NCBI GenBank assembly: GCA_023376005.1
Contig: CM042157.1
Span: forward strand, 68,281,107-68,345,106
DNA length: 64,000 nucleotides
From: Doryteuthis pealeii
Taxonomy: Eukaryota; Mollusca; Cephalopoda; Myopsida; Loliginidae
Direction: 5' to 3'
A program made the translations under genes and the position numbers. Each line of letters begins with the position of its first letter. Positions within the stretch are counted from its first letter, which is position 1. The notes beneath the pieces are model-generated. The model did no database searches. It was not told where the DNA came from and was given only the letters and a program-made list of their open reading frames with translations. Below are positions 1-11,993 of the stretch, one piece after another.

Positions 1-170
1 GTCAAGTTACTGGTTTAAGATTCTACGAGGAAATTTATTCAGGATCTTGGCCAGTTAAAAGTGTGACCAAAAAGCCAAAATGATATGTTTAAACTTATCT
101 ATTTTTATGATTTTTTATGATAAGACAAACAGATAGTCGTACATTATTTCCAAACTAGCAAAATATAAAC

Positions 171-205
<35 letters not shown>

Positions 206-900
206 AGATATCTTTTTCAGATGGAAAAAAAAAAAAAAAATTTGTGAAATTGTATTTATTATAACATCTCACAATGCACACGCTTTTTAAAACCATTTTC
301 AAATTTTGCTCGTACCACAATCTATTATATATATATATATATATTATATATATATATATATATATATTACATATAAAGAAAAGTAAAGAAAAATTCTAAT
401 ATAAGTATACTAGCAGGACTAGTAGATATACCACAGTATGATAATTTGATTATAAAAACGTTTAATATATTTACTTTAGAGCTATTTCGTAATAGTTCAA
501 TCTGTAAAAAGACAAACAGATAGTTGTATATTATTTCCAAACTAGCAGGATATAAAACTATACAGATATATATATAATGTATATATATATATATATATAT
601 ATTTGGGGAGAATATGTGCTTAATTGAGGTTGTACCTAATTTTGAAAGTTAATTAATAATTAATTAATTAGGCGGGCATACCTATTCAAATGTAAGGCTA
701 AACAAATCGAGAAAAATCAATCTCTGAAAGAGAATATGTGCTTAATTGAGGTCGTACCTAATTTTGAAAGTTAATTAATTATTAATTAATCAACTTTCAA
801 AATTAGGTACGACTTCAATTAAGCACATATTCTCCCAAAAATTGTCGGCTAAAAAAAGCCATATCAAAACACATCGCTTGTGTATTTACTTCTCATATAT
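1..900. repeat. AT-rich repeats: (TA)n runs, dispersed repeat A, 731-834 palindrome
   Basis: No coding sequence is visible. (TA)n runs lie near 171-205, 325-365 and 566-602. A dispersed repeat (family A, with the words GATATACCACAGTATGATAA) lies at about 410-520 and recurs at 930-1,085. Positions 731-776 are the reverse complement of 787-834, making a tight hairpin. An extra direct copy of one arm lies at 606-660. The same arm sequence recurs at 14.2 kb and forms the ends of the MITE at 40.66 kb. Confidence 0.75.
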
Positions 901-1082
901 ATATATATAAAGTAAAGAAAAATTCTAATATAGGTATACCAGCAGGACTAGTAGATATACCACAGTATGATAATTTGATTATCAAAACATTTAATAAATT
1001 TACTTAAGAGCTATTGCATAGTTCAATCTGTAAAAAGTATAATGATCTTGATTTAACACTCTCTCACTCTTTTTTCTTACTT

Positions 1083-1465
1083 TCTTTCATCTTTTCTTAT
1101 GTTCGATTCCTCAACCTTATTTCCCTTATGGCAACCCCAACCCCTTTTTATCATATGGATACTAGAAGGCGATAGCTGAGGTTCTTCATGTCCTGGGTAT
1201 GACATTAAGCTCTATCTGATTGTGAGGTTCCACTTTGGAGATCTGGGGAATGTCGAACACCACTTTATCACCATTGCTCCTTGGTCCACTCTGGCCTGGA
1301 GTGGTAGTACCTGTTAGGGTCCTACCTATGGGTTAAAGAGAAAAATGTGTTTATAAAAAAATTTGAGTATCCATTAAGAATGAATTTATTTCAAAACTTT
1401 GTCGGCGTTAAATGACCCACTGAGGTTGATATGCTGTAAAACCAACTAAACCAACCCCCAAAAAT
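1083..1465. repeat. Dispersed repeat B
   Basis: This block contains TATGGCAACCCCAACCC, then GTGGTAGTACCTGTTAGGGT, then an A-rich stretch and a tail reading roughly GACATGCCGTAAAACCAACC. The same order recurs at 3,250-3,665, 36,170-36,370, 61,900-62,310 and twice more between 62.5 and 63.0 kb. It is a high-copy interspersed element of unassigned class. No tRNA head or transposase is recognisable. Confidence 0.7.
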
Positions 1466-1587
1466 TATGTTCAATTGAAATTAGTGTTATTGCTTCTGCA
1501 CGCTCACACCCTCTCTTTATACTCTCTTTATTTTTCCCGTACTCTCTTTCATTTTTCTTTCTTTCTTATTCTATTTTTTTCTGAGTA

Positions 1588-2110
1588 ACATGTACTATTT
1601 CTTCCCTTTCTTTCTTTATGATAAAAACGGAATGGTCCATTATTTAGTTACATAACTATGAATAAGGGGTGTACTTATTTTTTGGGCTGTTACATGTTCT
1701 ATTTTTAGTTTTAGATTTTCAAGTGCTGTAGAGTTTGATCATAAAAATCCCCTTAATGATATCATATGTATAATGTTTCAATGGAAATAATAAAATCCTG
1801 GTATTTTTGGTTTAGGAAAAAAACAAAACTTTTCTATAAAAACTTTTCTGTGTAACATGTCCTATTTCTTCCCTTTCTTTATGATAAAAATGGAATGGTC
1901 CATTATTTAGTTACATAACTATGAATAAGGGGTGTACTTATTTTTGGGGCTGTTATGTGTTCTATTTTTAGTTTTAGAGTTTCAAGTACTGTAGAATTTG
2001 ATCATAAAAATCCTCTTAATGATATCATTTGTATAACGTTTCAATGGAAATAATAAAATCCTGGTATTTTTGGTTTAGAAAAAAAAAAAATATTTTCTAT
2101 AAAAACTTGG
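1588..2110. repeat. Two-copy tandem duplication, about 250 bp unit
   Basis: Two near-identical direct copies run at about 1,588-1,845 and 1,855-2,105. Shared words are GGAATGGTCCATTATTTAGT and AAATAAAATCCTGGTATTTT. The copies differ by scattered substitutions, so the duplication is not very recent. No open reading frame is conserved between them. Confidence 0.8.
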
Positions 2111-2329
2111 GGTGTATTTATTTACAGACAAACTATGTATTAATAAGCAACCTGAGTCCTTTGGTTATCAAAATGACTTGATTTGGGATTAAATGACCCG
2201 GTAAGTGTTGATATGCCATAAAACAAAACAATCAACCAACCAGACTTAGTAAAGCTTAGTAATTTTTTTCTTACGTTAAGTGAAAGTAAGTTATTCTTAT
2301 AGATTGTAGCAAGAGTAGGTGTTAATCTT

Positions 2330-2935
2330 CCAACTGTTATCATCTTGCAACACCCTCTGCTTAAAAAGGAGAGGGTCCAAATCATCCAAGATGAAATGCA
2401 AAAATGTAATTCCTGATTAACTGGTGTTGCTTATCTGCCGAATTCTTAATTCTTATGAGTGTTGTCACCTCAGCTAAATAATAGACAATTATGTTTTTAT
2501 TATAAAGAAAGGAGAAGAAAAAGGACATGCTACACAGAAAGAATATAAGAAAAAAAAAAGAATGAAAGAGAGTAGGAGAAAGATTTAGAGGGGGACAATA
2601 ACGCTAATCTGTTTCAATCAAACATAATGAAAAGAAGGAAAGAAAGGAAAAACAGTGCGAGAGAAAGTTAAATCAAGATTATTATACTTTTTACATATTG
2701 AAGTGTTTTGCAATAGCTCTTAAGTAAACATATAAAATGTTATAATAATTAAATCATCATATTGTGGTATATCCACAGGTTCTGAAATAAAGAGAGTTAA
2801 ATCAAGATTATTATACTTTTTACATATTGAACTATATTGCAAAATTTCTTTAGTAAACATATCAAAGGTTGTAATAATTAAATTATCATACAGTGGTATA
2901 TCCACAGATCCTGCTAGTATTCAATATTACCATAC
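2330..2935 (-). repeat. Dispersed repeat A, long inverted copy
   Basis: Read on the minus strand, this matches 28,575-29,190 on the plus strand. Both carry GATATACCACAGTATGATAA-type sequence, pyrimidine runs, an AATAAGAATTCGGC-like word and GTGTTGCAAGATGATAAC. The copies are about 600 bp long and include a TTCTTTCTTTC-rich centre. The class is not recognised. Confidence 0.65.
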
Positions 2936-3249
2936 ACTTGATCTCTATACAACTCGTGATATTATCATAGCTAGGTTTTATTAAACCAGCATTTCTTAAC
3001 CTTTTTACCCTTATGTAACCCTTAAAATAAATTACGTCTCAAGGAAGCCCTGCGCAAAAACTAAATTATATACCATATCTTTCACATTTTATTTCCATCG
3101 TAGTTCACATGGTAAATATCATAGTATATATTTCTGAATAACTGGTTTAAGAAAAAATTAATACATTGTCAAATTTTTTGGTAATACTAAATAAAATTCA
3201 TATTGCTTGTTTATAAAATTTCATCACTAAATATATTCCCAATCATTGT

Positions 3250-3665
3250 TCTAGATGAGCGGTCGGAGAGGCCCCCTCCAATCAATTGGCTGGTCATGTC
3301 AAGTCCTATCACCTATATGATTGCCCTGACCCTATTGTTCTTATGGCAACCCCCAACCCTTTTTATCATATGGGTGCTAGAAGGCAGTGGCTGAGGGTCT
3401 TCAACCTAGGAATGACATTACACTGATGGTGAGGTTCCAGTTTGGGAGGTTTGGGGAATGTGGAGCACCCCTTCATCACCATTGCTTCCTGGTCCACTCT
3501 GATCCGGAGTGGTAGTACCTGTTAGGGTCCCATCCATGGGTTAAATAGTAAAACATGAGTTTATAAAAAAAATTGAGAATCCATTAAGAATGAATTTATT
3601 TCTAAACTTTATCGGCATTAAATGACCCACTGAGGTTGATATGCCATAAAACAAACCAAACCAAA
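3250..3665. repeat. Dispersed repeat B, second copy
   Basis: Same family as 1,083-1,465, with TATGGCAACCCCCAACCC, GTGGTAGTACCTGTTAGGGT and the A-rich then ATGCCATAAAACAAACC end. The 63-codon open frame over this copy is a by-product of the repeat. Confidence 0.7.
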
Positions 3666-4077
3666 CCAATGATTGATTTTTTTTATAATAGGTTGCATAG
3701 ATGATATCTATATGACAATATTACAATAACCAAGAATATATTGTGTGTATAGTAATATTACATATATAAAATTAAATAAAAAGTTAAAAGTGCATTAGCT
3801 TATCTCACTTGTTCTCATGGAACCCTTAGGGACCTTTTGTGGAAACTTAGGGTTCTGGGGACCCCTGGTTGAGAAACACTATATTAAACAAATATGTCGA
3901 AATTTTGATTTGCTTAAATGTAAGAATATGTCAGGATGTCTACAGTACATTTAATTCAGGTGTTTTTTTAAAAAAACTTTAACTGAAAGTCTATCCTGTG
4001 TTAACATAGACCTTATTAATTATAATTAATATTTATTTTTAATGAGGTTGGCTCTTTCCAGTAAGTATTTCATATCT

Positions 4078-4079
<2 letters not shown>

Positions 4080-4130
<51 letters not shown>

Positions 4131-4267
4131 CACAAAACACACACCCACACACATCCGCATATCATTCTCAATAGAATCTTGCAGAAAATTTATTTTTGGT
4201 TTTACGCATTGCTGAAAAAACTTTGTTTAACCAGTGAGTGGGAAGGAAGGAGGTTGAATGAGTATGG

Positions 4268-4332
<65 letters not shown>
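4080..4332. repeat. (GA)n and (TA)n microsatellites
   Basis: An uninterrupted GA run covers about 4,081-4,127. An imperfect TA run covers about 4,266-4,331. Sequence between them is AT-rich with no recognised element. Confidence 0.9.
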
Positions 4333-4560
4333 TAGTTTATATTTATTTACATGGGAACAAGTCTGCTACCATTGGTTTCTTGCTGTGTATTCTTAATTTT
4401 TTAAGCGGAACAATCATCGGGCAGCGGAAAATGTTTAAAAAATGATATTGAATATAATAAAATATCTTTGTTTGTTTAATTGTATTCACGTGTCACTTGT
4501 TTGTTTAATATATATATATATATATGTGTGTGTGTGTATTTGGGCAGTATTTTTTCATTT

Positions 4561-4895
4561 ATGCATGTTGAATTAAACAACAGACACATCTCCTGTTTAA
4601 CAATTTTATTTGCAATTTTTTTCAAGTTTTCTGGCCAACTTTTTAATATTTGGGAACACTTTTCCTATCAGATCTCTTCCTTCCAGCCTCTACATCCATT
4701 AATATAATTTGAAGAACTGGAACACATCACCCCTGATGATGGCACTTCGAAGTGCCGAAAGTACTTGGGACCTGAACTTTGGTGTACTAATCCACGAATT
4801 CCACCCAAATATTAAAAAGTTGGCCAGAAAACTTGAAAAAAATTGCAAATAAAATTGTTAAACAGGAGATGTGTCTGTTGTTTAATTCAACATGC

Positions 4896-4898
<3 letters not shown>
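4561..4898. mobile_element. Fold-back element with hammerhead-like core in its loop
   Basis: Positions 4,561-4,656 are an almost exact reverse complement of 4,805-4,898, giving about 95-bp arms. The loop holds CTGATGA, then a perfect GGCAC/GTGCC hairpin, then GAA, then AGTAC and a distant GTACT. That order resembles the conserved core, stem II and stem III of a hammerhead ribozyme, but no good stem I follows. Penelope-like terminal repeats carry such cores, so a Penelope origin is plausible. A related fold-back lies at 34,018-34,413. Confidence 0.6.
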
Positions 4899-4933
<35 letters not shown>

Positions 4934-5094
4934 ATGTGTGTGTGTGTGTGTGTGTGATCTTCATAAAATACTAATTACTACAAAACTGCAACACAATCAC
5001 AGTATACTCTATGGCCCTCAGGGGTGCAGGATATTTATATTACAATTATAAATACTGTATATAGTAGTAAGAAAGAATAGTCATCCCTACTCTT

Positions 5095-5096
<2 letters not shown>

Positions 5097-5145
<49 letters not shown>

Positions 5146-5849
5146 GGGTGACAAGATTTTGGAACACCCTTTACATAACCGGTAAACTAATGGATTTTAT
5201 ACTAATTGATTAGGAATAATTAATTAATATTTTATTAACAATTTTGGTTAAACTTATCAATTTTTTATAAGTAGATTAAAAATGACTAGATTTGAAATTA
5301 TTCTTATAATAATAATGAAATTTATTGTGTACAGTACTCAGGTGCACCACAACTCATGTCTAGTACATAGAATAATGTATTAGTGTCAGGAACATGAATA
5401 GCGTACAGTAATAAAATACATGTATGTGTGCGCATACATGCATATGTGTCTGGAGGGGGGTGTCAGGTATAAGCATGGAGGCTTTGAAAGATGCAGTGTT
5501 TCAGCAGCCTATAACAGATGCAGGCAATTTATTCCATGCCCCAGGAGCTCTGACCATAAAAAAATATTTCCGAAAGTCAAAAACTTTGCTAATCAACTAT
5601 AACTAATTCCAATTTATTTTTTGTGTTTGCAATATTAATTTTGTGTTTGTTTTGTGTTTGTTTTTTTAATTAATATTTATTATTTTGCTTAATTTTTTCT
5701 TTCTTATTTCTTTTTTTGTTTTTTTGTTGGTAATTTCAGTTTCCGCATGCAGTTTTTTTCTTTCTTTATTATTAGAATCATGGAGTTTTACACACTTGCC
5801 GTAGCCAGTAGATCACTGGAGGCTGAGTGACAGCAAGTCTCCAGGACTC

Positions 5850-5893
<44 letters not shown>

Positions 5894-6560
5894 TATTTTA
5901 TTTTTATTATTTTATTCATTATTATTTAATTATTTATTTATTTTGGGGTTGCGTTTTTATTTCAGCTTTTTTTCCGTGTTTTTTTATTTATTTTATTTTA
6001 TTATTTATCATCCTTTATTTTACTTTTGTGGTTGTTGATTTCAGCTTGTTTTTGTCTCCGTGTTGTTTTACTATTTTATTTTATTCATTATTTATTGTTT
6101 CTTTCTTTATTTCTCGACATGTTGTTTGCTTCCCTGCATGCAAAGCAGGCTACCGATACAAAACGTGTTCCTTCAACCATTTTCAAGACGGGAAGAACCC
6201 AGTCTTATAATATTTCCAATAAGTACTGAGCAGGCGTTGCTGGCTGTGGTGGTAAGTACCGGTCAGTGGGTTTACTCGGCCTGCTGACTTACCACTAGGT
6301 GACGGTCTTCTTTCCTGCTTCAAACTCAGCATTTTTTCCCTTAATACTAACGCTAACTAATTACTGTTAGAAGATCAAATGTCTGTGATTAGCAAATCTT
6401 CAACTATGAAAAAAAACAGAAAAAAAAAAAAAACAAAAAAACAAATCTTATTCAAAATTATAATACATGGATTTATTTGAACTGTTCTACAGGGTAGGTC
6501 GATTTTGGAACTGTAACATCTCCCATGTGGCAAAAGTTGAAAATTGCAATTTAACATAAA
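5097..6560. other. Microsatellites and unannotated AT-rich DNA
   Basis: A (TA)n run covers about 5,098-5,144 and a (TTA)n run covers about 5,847-5,893. The sequence after 5,900 is T-rich and decayed. TCTCCAGGACTCTT just before the TTA run matches the end of the LINE fragments at 21.7-22.7 kb. The long open frames here encode only tyrosine/phenylalanine-rich low complexity and are not genes. Confidence 0.7.
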
Positions 6561-7060
6561 GAATTACCGCACAAAATATTTTTCTTCAAAACTTTGCCTT
6601 CCTTTGAGGAAATAGATTTCAATCTTTTAAAATGTTATCACTGTTACAGCTTAATTATTTGGTAAAAACCAGCATATCAGAGGTGTTGGTGGTGATGGAG
6701 TGGGTGGTATATTTTCAATTTGAATTCTAGTTATATTTTATTAGCCTTGTATTAAACGACAACCTTCTCTATTCTAATATTGAAATTGCTAAATTTTCTA
6801 AACAAATGTTGCAAAAATGAGGATTTTTTAGTGCATTTTAGTAGATGATCTTTGATGCTATTTCCTCAAACAATGGAACAAGTAAGAGATCTAATTTTTG
6901 GTATCAGTATTCATTATACCAACACACAACTTTTGTTTTAGAGAATTTGAAATTTTTTAAAAATAGTGAAAAATCAACCTACCCTACTGTTCTCCTCATT
7001 TTGGTTGTTTTAGTCACAACATTTTAGCTGTTGCATCCAAATATTCTCCCTCCAGCTATG
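6560..7060. other. Unannotated stretch
   Basis: No recognised exon, transposon or tandem repeat is visible. Base composition is AT-rich and unremarkable. Confidence 0.5.
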
Positions 7061-7200
7061 GGTGAATAGTAGGGCAGACTGGGCTCTTTAAACTTGACTA
7101 GGTAACCAGTCTAGGAGACGGAAAACTCTGAATTCAAACCTTTTAAACTCCACTTAAGAAATTGACCTTATGTCACATCCTACTTGTGTGGTTGGGATAT
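7060..7200 (+). mobile_element. SINE family 2, 3' fragment
   Basis: The body motif CTATGGGTGAATAGTAGGGC is followed by GGAAAACTCTGAATTCAAAC and TGTCACATCCTACTTGTGTG, as in the full copies at 9.7, 16.0 and 33.4 kb. The tRNA-like head is missing. Confidence 0.75.
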
Positions 7201-7224
7201 ATAATATATATATATATATATAAA

Positions 7225-7442
7225 GTAAAAAAATGTGAAGACAGCAAGGGAGTCTATCCCCTTTTCACAAGCGCTAGACCAAGGAGATTGTTTTTCTGTG
7301 TCTGGGATGGTGCACCTACACCTACCATCAGCTTCTCACTTTACCGCACAGATCATTGTGCTACTCATACGGTGAGTTGGCAAGAGTCGGTATTGAACCA
7401 GGAACCTTTTGGTTCCCAGGCAGACACTCTACTGACTAATAT
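7225..7442 (-). mobile_element. SINE family 1, tRNA-headed, decayed copy
   Basis: On the minus strand this reads a decayed tRNA-like head, AGAGTGTCTGCCTGGGAACC and a box-B-like TTCAATACC, then the family body with a box like CTTGGTCTAGCGC and AAAAGGGGATAGACTCC. Better copies are at 14,393 and 59,515. Cephalopods are known to carry tRNA-derived SINEs. Confidence 0.8.
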
Positions 7443-7619
7443 ATATATATTATATTATTATTTATATATATTTTTTTTGCTTGAAGCCAATTACAATGCA
7501 TATATCGTATAAAATTCAATAATTATTGAAAATAATCATGACAAGCGAACTCGGCAAATATTGTGCCCCACGTAGAACATCGTACAGTTGTTTCAACTTT
7601 ATTAAGTCAAATCAGCGAT

Positions 7620-8150
7620 GTATACTTACGATTTCCGGTAATTTATGAGGAAGTGCGTCCCAGTCTCCTGCCTCAAAAATTGCTACCCTGTGACTATCAA
7701 AATAACAACCCCAGCTCATCATAATTCTTGTTTATTTATCGTAATTTGTCGTAATTCTTATATATAGTTTGGAATAGACTGAGATAGATAGGTAGATAAA
7801 CAAACAAAATAATATAGATAGATATTAACAAATGGAGATTGATAGATATATATTTTCGACAAGTAAATGTATTTGGGGGGGGGCGCTTTTTTTTGTCGTA
7901 ATTCTTGTTTATTTAAACTAAAAACAAGACATTAAACAAACATGAATAAAAGAAAATCTTAGTATTTAAAGTAATATAGATAAATATGAACAAATTGAGA
8001 TAGATAGATAGATAGATAGATATGAAGATGGATAGTTTTAAATAGACTGAGCTGTGTCGTTATTTTAATTGTCACAGGGTAGAAATTTTTGAGGCAGGAG
8101 ACCGGGAAGCACTTCCTCATAAATTACCCGATTTCCCTCCGACAGAAATA
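7620..8150. mobile_element. Fold-back element, about 530 bp
   Basis: The left arm (about 7,628-7,712, ending in TACCCTGTGACTATCAAAAT) is inverted at about 8,055-8,145 (TAATTGTCACAGGGTAGAAA). The centre holds GATA microsatellites and a second imperfect inversion around TTGTCGTAATTCTT. No transposase is present. This is a non-autonomous inverted-repeat element. Confidence 0.75.
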
Positions 8151-8500
8151 ACAATCAAATCTACACTTCATTTTCCACCAGGGAAATTTAAAACTTGTAA
8201 CTCTTCATTCTTACAATGCTGATTTGTCTCCCCACTCTCCAAAAATGTGGGTGGGGGAGAGTTATTCCTTGACCCCCAAGGATTAAACACAACTTAGAGA
8301 ACGAAATGAGATTTATTAATTTCTTTCATGGAACCAATTTTTTAAAATTTTCTTTAATCAAGGAATAATTTTAACTTTATATAAATGGACAACAAAATTT
8401 TGTTGTCTGAATTTTTAAGATGAGGCTTCATAATTTGTATTATTTAAATTTTTCAGACTGTTGTCCTCATCTTTATTAGGTATCATTAAACAAATACAAA
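8150..8500. other. Unannotated stretch
   Basis: I see no recognised element or exon between the fold-back and the Penelope end. Confidence 0.5.
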
Positions 8501-8504
8501 CATT

Positions 8505-8740
8505 TGTATCATTTAGATTTTTTTAGACTTTTGCCTCTTTTTTATTGTTATATACACCACGTTTCGGATGATGTGCCCTGTGGACTTCTTCAGGTGTTTC
8601 TTGTCAAACTTGGTAGCCTTCATGACTAGAAAGTTCCCAATTTTGACAAGAAACAACCTGATGAAGGCCAGAAGGCATATTAGCTGAAATGTTTGTGTAT
8701 ATGAAAATAAAGATAAGGACAACAGCCTGAAAAATCTAAA
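8505..8740 (-). mobile_element. Penelope-like terminal repeat remnant
   Basis: On the minus strand it carries CCTGAAGAAGTCCACAGGGC, then ATCCGAAACG, then AACAATAAA and a downstream AAATCTAA. This is the same order as at 28,390 and 55,030, and the 55-kb copy directly follows a Penelope-type GIY-YIG coding fragment. CTGAAGA and GAAAC match a hammerhead core, but flanking stems are poor. Confidence 0.6.
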
Positions 8741-8929
8741 TAATAATTTTGGTTATATTTTGAATACAGTTCTTGGTTTTAATAGTTGAAGACATGCTAA
8801 ACACAATCCTTTCTCTTCTTTCCTATAATTTCTAATATAACTACTAATATAACAAACATAACTACTAATATAACTACTAATTTTTATTAACTATAATATC
8901 TATCTTCTCTCTGCTTTTGCCAGTAAATA

Positions 8930-9230
8930 AAGTATGAGGGTATTGGAATATTTTGTGATATAAGGTGTGCTACAATTCCCCACCTGGATTTATAGACTAG
9001 CCAAGACCATGTGGTTTATTCCTTCGCCAATCACTAGCCATACTGTGTGGCTGATACACTACTTAAACACTGATACTGGCCATAGTTCTACTAGCACTCA
9101 TTGAGGAGGGACTTACAATACTCAGGACTCTTTACCAGAAGAACCAAAGGATTCTTATCAGAGGATTACCAAGGATCCAATTCCATTGGACAAGCGCTCT
9201 TGCTTAAAGCCTACAGGATGGCCCATAAGA
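8930..9230 (+). repeat. Dispersed repeat C
   Basis: ATATAAGGTGTGCTACAATT, TATAGACTAGCC and ACCAAAGGATTCTTATCAG are shared, in order, with 60,620-60,960 and with 52,290-52,480. At 52.4 kb the CCAAAGGATTCTA portion has been expanded into a 41-bp minisatellite. Confidence 0.65.
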
Positions 9231-9237
9231 TTGTAAC

Positions 9238-9600
9238 AGAGTGTCAGCTGAAAAGTTCATAGGCTGATCAAGATACTCTCATGGAATGATGACCAAATGA
9301 GGTTCATTTTTCAACATAGTTCCCCTTGCGGTCAGTAAACTTCTTCAATCAGGTTTATATAAGGTTTATAACACTTACACATTCTACCATTTACTAGGGT
9401 CAGCTGAAAAGTTCATAGGCTGACCAAGATACTCTCATGAAATGTGGCTAAATAAGGTTTATTTTACAAGATGGTCCCCTTTGCAGTCCACATATATTTG
9501 ATCAGTACTTGCATCCCATTGGTCAAAAAAGTTATCAACAGCAGATATGATGTCATCATTTGGACTTTTCAGCCTGTGAACTTTTCAGCCCACTCTTGTA
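9238..9600. mobile_element. Mariner-like MITE, nested or duplicated
   Basis: GTCAGCTGAAAAGTTCATAG occurs at about 9,242 and again at about 9,401. The right end, GTGAACTTTTCAGCC, is its inverse. Each inner sequence repeats AGATACTCTCATG. The short inverted ends, TA-rich target and loss of coding sequence fit a deleted mariner. The first copy lacks its own right end, so this is two partly overlapping copies. Confidence 0.6.
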
Positions 9601-9695
9601 TATTATTACCAGAAAATATATTCAGATTGAGAAAATAAATAAAAAAAAAAAATGTAAAACTGGATTAAGAAAAATAAGCTATAATTAAAACAAAG

Positions 9696-9980
9696 AAGCG
9701 TGTGGTGTAAAGGGTTAAAGTCATGGGAAATGGACGTGTCGCCCCGAGTTTAAATCCTGGATGTAGTAATTGCGTTTCACTTAGCGCTAATACCTTGGAA
9801 AAGGTATGAATCCTACTCTCTCTCCAGCTATGGATAAATAGTAGGGCAGACCGGGCTCTTTAACTTTGGTTAGGCAACCGGTCTAGAAGAAGGAAAACTG
9901 TGAATTCAAACCTGTTAAACTCCGCTTAAGAAATTGACCTTGTGTCACATCCTGCTTATGTGAAGGGGTTGGTAAATAAG
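9696..9980 (+). mobile_element. SINE family 2, nearly full copy
   Basis: The head resembles a tRNA: GTGTAAAGGGTTAAAGTC acts as a box-A-like segment and GAGTTTAAATCCTGG as a box-B-like segment. The body follows with GGAAAAGGTATGAATCC, TAGTAGGGCAGACCGGGC, CCGGTCTAGAAG and TGTGTCACATCCTGCTTATG. It ends in GGTTGGTAAATA. Other copies are at 16.0, 33.4 and 41.0 kb. Confidence 0.8.
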
Positions 9981-10127
9981 TATAATATTAAACAAAGAAT
10001 TTCAAAGATGAAATAAAATTTTATCGAAAGTGAGTATGAATTAAATAAAATAAAAATAGAAAGAAAATATTTGAAAAAAAGTAAAAGAAAAAGATATATA
10101 TTAAAAAAAACAACTTTTATTTGTTAT

Positions 10128-10314
10128 AGGGCACAAGGTGCGATTGTTACCATTGGTTTCAAAGCAACATGTTAGCCACTTATGGTCAAGACAATGCACC
10201 CATTAAGAAATGCAGGGAATGTCAATTCTCCCTCCATTTCTTAACGGGTGCATTGTCTTGATGATAAGTGGCTAACATGCTGCTTTGAAACCAATGGTAA
10301 CAACTGCACCTTAA
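10128..10314. mobile_element. Palindromic MITE, about 187 bp
   Basis: The left arm AAGGTGCGATTGTTACCATT continues for about 75 bp. It is inverted in the right arm, which ends GGTAACAACTGCACCTT. The short loop contains GGGAATGTCAATTCTCCC. No coding capacity. Confidence 0.8.
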
Positions 10315-10783
10315 ATGTATTGGAAACTATGATGAATAAATAAAGAATATATATGGTGTTTATATGTATGATTTATTATGAGTTTCTACAAGTATTTGTC
10401 CCGGTGGCTGATCTTGTCCAAACTCAACCAATAATGCAGACCAGTCGAATATAAAACTTTTGATTTAGTATTTTTAATGTCTGTTTTCATTTTATTGATT
10501 ATTGCTGATTTTGTGCGATAAGCCTTTTTTCTAAAAAACTTGTAGATAATATAAAAAAGGAAAAATGTTCTGTTCTACTTCTTTAGTGAATCTTTATGTT
10601 GAGAAGATTTTCATCAAAATAATCTCTCATATCACAACAGACAAGATCATCATTCATTGAGTGTTGGAATCAGGTTTTTCCAACTTCAAAATGCAAAAGA
10701 TGGTTGATTTTGAAATGTCTATCCCAAAAGCCTCTTGCTAAAGAGATTTTCAAAGAGATTGATGGTAAATTCCTTGAAGCATT

Positions 10784-10990
10784 TCTTCCTTTTCTTCTTC
10801 TTGTGGGTCTTCTTTTTCTTCTTGTGGGTCTTCTTTTTCATCTTCTTTTTCTTTTTGTTCTTCTTGTGGGTCTTGTTCTTCTTCTTGTGGGTCTTCTTTT
10901 TCTTCTTTCTTTTTCTTCTTCTTGTGGGTCTTCTTCTTTTTCTTCCTCTTTTCCTTCTTTTTTTTCTTCTTCTTCTTCTGTTCCCTAAAA
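10784..10990 (+). repeat. Polypyrimidine minisatellite
   Basis: The word CTTCTTGTGGGTCTTC is repeated with spacing of roughly 20-60 bases inside a TTC-rich tract. The two open frames over it encode only leucine/phenylalanine-rich low complexity. Confidence 0.8.
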
Positions 10991-11028
10991 AACGCTAAAC
11001 TGAAAATCCAACTCGTGCTACTATTTAA

Positions 11029-11383
11029 CTTCCTAGATGTTGGAAGGCATTTTTCCTGAAAAGTTAATGTGATATGAAAGCGATATTTTACCCCACCCTA
11101 AGTCTTTTCACAACAACAAAAAAAAAGACATTTTAAAGGGGGTAAAATATTTACATTTACTTGCCAATGAAAAACCTGGGTGGTAGCTTACTTTTAATGA
11201 TTTCAAACCACTAAAATAAGTTATTTGTCGATAAAAATGGCTTCAACCTCCTAAAAAATCTTTTTTTAAAGAGGTGGGGTTAAGATATTTACATTTACTT
11301 GTCGAGAAAAGACTGGGGGGGGGTAAAATGTTGCTTTCATATCCCATTAACTTTTCACAAAAAACGCCTTCAAACAGCTAGGA
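11029..11383. mobile_element. Fold-back element, about 355 bp
   Basis: CCTAGATGTTGGAAGGCATT at the left is inverted as AACGCCTTCAAACAGCTAGG at the right. GATATGAAAGCGATATTTTA is inverted as TAAAATGTTGCTTTCATATC. The centre also has a direct duplication around GATATTTACATTTACTTG. Confidence 0.7.
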
Positions 11384-11943
11384 GTTAACTCTTAACCTCC
11401 TATACCATCTCATTCACTCGCCAGAAGTCACATTTCCTAATCTGCCCCAAATGATAGCCTTTGTTTAAATGTAATATTAAACATATTTAGAAGTCTTTGA
11501 TTTAAGGGAAATAACAGGTAACTTTAAATGAAAAGGCCATTTTTAGCCATTTATTGATAAATCCTTATAGGAATGGGGCTCTGGGCTTGGAAAATTCTCA
11601 ACAGGATGTTAAGAGTTAAATAGTAGCAGGGATTGGTTTTTCAGCAGGCACTGCTTAGCATTTTTTAGGGTAGGAGGCCAGGACGCAATAATATCCTATT
11701 TTTCTTTTAGCCATTACATAAACTCAGTTGCACTTAAAAGAACAAATATTTACCGAGTTACGGGCTGTAAAAGTTTGTAGACATTTTTTGGTGGGCACAC
11801 CCTGTATGTACAGTTACGTGTGTTGGTCAATGTTCTGACCTCATACAAAAGGGTTTACTCAAATAATAGGAAAATCTACACAATACATACAAACATGTGT
11901 ATAGAAGATTGTATGAGTGTGGCCATAAGCACACACATACACA

Positions 11944-11945
<2 letters not shown>
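11384..11945. other. Unannotated stretch
   Basis: No recognised exon or repeat family. GGTGGGCACACCCTGTATG near 11,791 resembles a mariner-type end, but no partner end was found. Confidence 0.4.

Positions 11946-11992
<47 letters not shown>
11946..11992. repeat. (GT)n microsatellite
   Basis: A nearly pure GT run. Confidence 0.95.

Positions 11993-11993
<1 letters not shown>

Noticed and set aside
5827..6287. 127-codon ORF resembling a membrane protein
   Set aside because: It is a (TTA)n run plus T-rich sequence. The hydrophobicity comes from base composition.
10704..10998. Leucine-rich open frames of 87-94 codons
   Set aside because: They are translated TTC/CTT minisatellite with no conservation between frames.
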